A DNA stretch of 62,162 bases. Origin: Candidatus Methanoperedens sp. (GTDB lineage: Archaea; Halobacteriota; Methanosarcinia; Methanosarcinales; Methanoperedenaceae). The DNA lies in NCBI GenBank assembly GCA_030650845.1, contig JAUSDC010000252.1, forward strand, positions 1 to 62,162. Direction: 5' to 3'. Made by a program: the position numbers and the translations under genes. The notes under the pieces are model-generated. The model was not told the origin of the DNA and did not search any database. It saw only the letters and a list, made by a program, of their open reading frames with translations. Below, one piece after another: positions 59,295 through 62,162 of the stretch; position 1 is the first letter of the stretch, and each line of letters begins with the position of its first letter.

Positions 59295-60440
59295 TCACGC
59301 GTTAAGATGCGCAAGCCGCTTTGCTGCTTCCTGCAATGTCTCATCCTTCTTCGAGAAAGTGAACCGAAGCTTATGTTTTCCTTCTTCGCTCTTATAGAAG
59401 CTGCTCCCCGGCACAGCCGCAACTCCTACTTCACTTACCATGTATTTTGCAAAAGCCATGTCATCCATCCCTGTCCCCTCAGGTATATCCGCCAATACAT
59501 AATATGCGCCTTCGGGCATCTTGCACTTGAATCCTGATTTTATTAATGCTCTGTGGAGGAATCTTCGTTTCCCGTCGTACATACTTGCAAGTTCCCTGTA
59601 ATAGGAATCAGGAAATTTCAATGCAGTAACGCATGCATGCTGTAGCGGTGCAGGCGCGCCGACTGTGAGGAAGTCATGCACCTTTCGTATTGCAGAAGTC
59701 AGGTTCTTTTCTGCCAGCGCGTAGCCGATACGCCATCCTATAACACTGTAAGTCTTTGAGAATCCGCTTATTGTTATAGTCCTTTCCTTCATATCATCAA
59801 GTGAGCCTATGCTGATATGTTTTTTATTGTCGTACAGGATATATTCATAAATCTCATCAGTAACTGCAATGACATCATTGTCAACACAAAGGTCAGCTAT
59901 CATTTTCAACTCCCTTCTTGTAAAAACCTTACCGCATGGGTTATTGGGCGTATTGAGGATAATGACACGCGTTTTTCTGTTGAAAGCAGATTCAAGAGTA
60001 TCTTCATCGATACTATTATCATCATTAAGAGGGACAAAACTTGGAACAGCTCCGGAAACTGCAGCATCAGGCCCGTAGTTCTCATAGAATGGCTCAAATA
60101 CAACGACCTCATCCCCCTCGTTTATTAAAGCGAGCATGGAAGCCATCATTGCTTCGGTCGAGCCGCATGTCACAGTGATCTCCGTCTCGGGGTCAGCCTC
60201 GATATGATTATATTCCCGCGCTTTTCGCGATATCTCATCCCGCAGGTCTTTTGCACCCCATGTTATAGAATATTGATTAAAATTTTCCATGATAGCATTG
60301 GCTGCTGCTTGCTTTAACAAGAGAGGAGCAGGAAAATCAGGGAATCCCTGCGCAAGATTAATTGCATTATGTTTTAATGAAAGGCGTGTCATATCTCGAA
60401 TGACCGATTCAACAAAATGACCTGTTCTCCGGGCTAACAT
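59295..60440 (-). CDS. PLP-dependent class I aminotransferase
   Basis: A 381-residue aminotransferase. I use the ATG at 60440 (MLARRTGHFVESVIRDMTRLS), which matches the copy fragment start; 23 more in-frame residues upstream are not supported. PLP motifs: NLAQGFPDFPAP, NTPNNPCGKVF, TDEIYEYI and the Schiff-base Lys in ISGFSKTYSVIGWRIGY. The family covers aspartate/tyrosine/kynurenine aminotransferases; substrate not known. An inverted fragment of its N-terminus lies at 58913-59101. Confidence 0.88.
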   Translation of the reverse strand: MLARRTGHFVESVIRDMTRLSLKHNAINLAQGFPDFPAPLLLKQAAANAIMENFNQYSITWGAKDLRDEISRKAREYNHIEADPETEITVTCGSTEAMMASMLALINEGDEVVVFEPFYENYGPDAAVSGAVPSFVPLNDDNSIDEDTLESAFNRKTRVIILNTPNNPCGKVFTRRELKMIADLCVDNDVIAVTDEIYEYILYDNKKHISIGSLDDMKERTITISGFSKTYSVIGWRIGYALAEKNLTSAIRKVHDFLTVGAPAPLQHACVTALKFPDSYYRELASMYDGKRRFLHRALIKSGFKCKMPEGAYYVLADIPEGTGMDDMAFAKYMVSEVGVAAVPGSSFYKSEEGKHKLRFTFSKKDETLQEAAKRLAHLNA

Positions 60441-60587
60441 ACACCTCTCAAAAAGACATTGGTGTATATTTAGACTTTCCCTTGAGGTAATCAAGGCCAA
60501 GAGAGACAATAACTAAGGCATCTGAACAATTTGTTGGACGCGTGGACTTGGTGTGCTCACGAAATGGAGAAATGCAACTTAAAAAGG

Positions 60588-60764
60588 TCAGTCTAAAATG
60601 AGATCGATGAATTCTTTCAGTGACCTCCCCGGCACATGCGGCGGCCAAGCTGCTGGCGCTGTCGACCTGTTGTAACGGTTTTTGAAATTATCTACTCCGA
60701 GACCACCACTTCTATATTTATTTTTGATTTTGCATCTCTTCCTATTTTTCGCCATCCTGCCCAT
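60588..60764 (-). CDS. Small basic protein, 58 residues
   Basis: A short frame with a strong ribosome binding site GGGGAGGT seven bases before the ATG. It starts MGRMAKNRKRCKIKNKYRSG, is rich in Arg and Lys, and ends PGRSLKEFIDLILD with an acidic helix. It lies just beyond the hel308 remnant. It is not in a family I know. The good binding site and clean frame support it; no known function. Confidence 0.45.
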   Translation of the reverse strand: MGRMAKNRKRCKIKNKYRSGGLGVDNFKNRYNRSTAPAAWPPHVPGRSLKEFIDLILD

Positions 60765-60768
60765 TAGA

Positions 60769-61024
60769 TTACCTCCCCGCCTGCACGCCTTTTAGCCATC
60801 CTGCTTTGTTTCTAATAAACTTTGTAGTGTTCAGTATGGATTTTAACATTGCAAGTTCTGCAAGTAGTGTTTTACCAGATGCCGTCGATATTGCCACCAC
60901 CATATTTTTGTTTTTAAGCAGTCCTGCCCTGATAACATCGCTTTGGGGAGGATAAAGATCGACAATGTCTTTTAATATAAAAGTCTTTAACAGTATCTGG
61001 TAAAGGCAATTGTTTTATGTTCAT
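60769..61024 (-). pseudogene. Frameshifted N-terminal remnant of a Hel308 helicase
   Basis: The start [18 protein letters not shown] is a typical Hel308 N-terminus. After it the frame shifts: an extra base in a run (60970-60973) breaks the frame, and in the other frame [19 protein letters not shown] and the Walker [16 protein letters not shown] follow, which is clearly Hel308/Ski2-type. The homology stops at about 60840 and no helicase body is present. So it is an inactive fragment of about 80 of some 700 residues. Confidence 0.8.
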
Positions 61025-61219
61025 AATAGGGCTATTATGGAACCCTGAATCTTTCGTTACTTCTGCACTTTTCATCTTGTCCTGCAACTCCCTGATTATC
61101 TCCTTAATCATCCTGATCCTGTCGCACGGGCTCTTTGATATATCCAGTTTGCCCGTAGCGGGATCAATCATTACCTTAAATGACTCCCCATTTCCAGTCA
61201 CGAAAAGCATTCGAGACAT
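61025..61219 (-). CDS. Unknown small protein in the degenerate region
   Basis: A frame from ATG at 61219 (MSRMLFVTGNGESFKVMIDP) that runs on without stop into the hel308 remnant. The protein is helical and charged near its end (IKEIIRELQDKMKSAEV). No family recognised. It overlaps the end of the HicB-like frame. It may be a genuine gene fused by decay to the helicase remnant, or simply part of the decay. Confidence 0.3.
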
Positions 61220-61466
61220 AGATGTGAGCAGCCTCCTTGGTAATCGGACTTCCTGCTTTTTCACATCTCGCTGAAATCTCAGCCTCAAACATCTCTTTAA
61301 CGTTATACGGCTCGCTGGGAGGAGATATGCAGTACCATTCCTGGCGGATCTGTGAGAGTATGCCGGCTTTATCGATGCCTCCCTGCCCGATCACAACACC
61401 GTTTAAGCCGAGAGGATACGCCACATACCCTTCATGCTTTTCGACCACTATCTTCACGGGCTTCAT
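61176..61466 (-). CDS. Possible HicB-like protein
   Basis: A 96-residue protein. The first 30 residues, VEKHEGYVAYPLGLNGVVIGQGG, look like the start of a HicB-type antitoxin (strand, then GxVxQG loop), but the rest (YCISPPSEPYNVKEMFEAEISARCEKAGS) does not follow that family. No HicA toxin is adjacent. Its start sits inside another small frame. Weak call. Confidence 0.35.
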   Translation of the reverse strand: MKPVKIVVEKHEGYVAYPLGLNGVVIGQGGIDKAGILSQIRQEWYCISPPSEPYNVKEMFEAEISARCEKAGSPITKEAAHIYVSNAFRDWKWGVI

Positions 61467-61602
61467 GCTCCAACTCCTCGCTTTTCTTTATGATCAACTG
61501 CCTGTTCTCAGGATCAATCTTAACTATTACATCATCCCCATGCTTGAAGGGAAAAATGTTATCCCTCGCCTCTTCGCTGGGAACATAAACAAAATATATA
61601 TG
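61432..61602 (-). pseudogene. Start-less small frame, AbrB-like
   Basis: A 56-codon open frame between stops with protein-like sequence (GDDVIVKIDPENRQLIIKK resembles the AbrB/SpoVT DNA-binding strand pattern) but without ATG, GTG or TTG start. It overlaps the HicB-like start. Probably a decayed antitoxin-type gene. From 61603 to 61900 I see no gene. Confidence 0.3.
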
Positions 61603-61929
61603 TTAAAACCCGTATAACTAATTGGGTCCGGTATGCAGACGCTGACACTCTCAATCTCAGATACCCTCGTAAGTATCATCAGAGTTGCCAGATATGCCGC
61701 AGGACCCTGATTTTATTTTAATACCTCTGGGCAACTGCTGTTTTAATGACTTTTACATTATTTTCTTTATTATTAAAGTCATCAAAATGAAATAGAAGTG
61801 TTATGAACGACTTAGTACTATTTGGGGTGATGTCGTACCTTAAAAATAATATTGTACAGTAAGTATATTTATGCTCTAAAAAATTCAATCAAGTTATAAC
61901 GGCAAAATGCCGATACATAAGGTGAAATT

Positions 61930-62162
61930 ATGAAGATGAGACATAAAACTACAGCAGGTATAATCCTGTTAGTGCTAGCCTTTACTATAGGTGTAGCTGG
62001 TGCCAATGAGACACCAACAGTAAACATAACCGGAACTCCAACTGAAACATTAACTGCAACTGCAACAGCAACCAGTACAGCAGTTGCAGGAACGGCAGAA
62101 GAAGACGACTACAAGCCGGATAAAGGTCTAATCGGCCCTGGAAATGCGCTATACGGATTACG
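61930..62162 (+). CDS. Secreted protein, DUF5667-like (partial at window end)
   Basis: The start of a gene cut by the window end. It has a GGTGA ribosome binding site, a signal peptide (residues 1-24, ITAGIILLVLAFTIGVAGA-like), a Thr/Ala-rich linker (TLTATATATSTAVAGT) and then LIGPGNALYGLR, resembling the GP.NPLYGLK motif that opens DUF5667 domains. About 78 residues are visible. Likely an extracytoplasmic protein; function unknown. Confidence 0.65.
   Translation, partial: MKMRHKTTAGIILLVLAFTIGVAGANETPTVNITGTPTETLTATATATSTAVAGTAEEDDYKPDKGLIGPGNALYGL

Noticed and set aside
1-62162. tRNA genes and CRISPR arrays
   Set aside because: No cloverleaf-like sequence with TTC loop and no regularly spaced direct repeats of CRISPR length were seen by eye; a dedicated scan was not possible.

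Overview
This window is a chromosomal segment of a euryarchaeon, most likely a member of the Methanosarcinales or the related ANME-2d (Methanoperedens-like) group. Supporting evidence: two genes of coenzyme F430 synthesis (CfbA- and CfbE-like), an AksA-type homocitrate synthase, archaeal information-processing proteins (FEN-1, RadB, ABCE1/Rli1, aIF5B, L7Ae, S28e, L24e, S6e, deoxyhypusine synthase), archaeal TATA boxes and a complete archaellum operon. Lineage is inferred; no 16S gene is present.

Layout. 1-8400 (+): end of an unknown gene, a candidate small RNA, purM, a ModE-type regulator, a tungstate/molybdate ABC transporter (tupABC), a secreted Lon-like protease, a PAP2 phosphatase, a TrmO-like small protein and FEN-1. 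8400-17700 (mostly -): DHH phosphoesterase, secreted CARD-like protein, ABCE1, membrane proteins, argB, FKBP isomerase, S6e and homocitrate synthase. 17880-19960 (+): metallophosphoesterase, CooC-like ATPase, RadB. 19960-33490: archaellum region, with flaB1-flaB2-flaF-(FN3-like pilin protein)-flaG-flaH-flaI-flaI-flaJ on the minus strand and a converging flaC/D/E-type gene. 33630-37150 (+): cfbA, cfbE, deoxyhypusine synthase, pyrF. 37250-39060 (+): an AbiE-type two-gene toxin-antitoxin module with palindromic operator candidates. 39200-47050: enolase, MTA phosphorylase, phosphoribosyltransferase, KaiC-like ATPase, triosephosphate isomerase, then the rpl7ae-rps28e-rpl24e-ndk-infB operon. 48130-52450 (+): trpD-F-E-G behind a promoter with TGTACA boxes, then a small zinc-ribbon protein. 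52690-61600: an accessory stretch with an HD phosphohydrolase, a truncated retropepsin-like gene, RNase P RNA, Trm112, a nucleotidyltransferase pair, a T4 Rnl1-like RNA ligase, asd, ferredoxin, an aminotransferase with an inverted N-terminal fragment of itself, and a frameshifted Hel308 remnant. The window ends inside a secreted DUF5667-like gene.

Most novel signal. Between tpiA and infB there are two adjacent ~55-nt units, each with a TATA box exactly 30 nt upstream, an almost identical T6/C-rich core, and a 10-bp closing stem that differs at three base pairs, all three compensatory. A third unit of the same design precedes purM. These look like a small structured RNA family that I do not recognise. 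The minus strand of the same elements is G-rich and could form a G-quadruplex, so an alternative role at the DNA or terminator level remains open. Other notable points are tandem intact FlaI ATPases, an FN3-like extended archaellum protein, TRP-box and TACTA-N4-TAGTA operators, short-period repeat tracts inside the trp operon, and several small genes below 60 codons.
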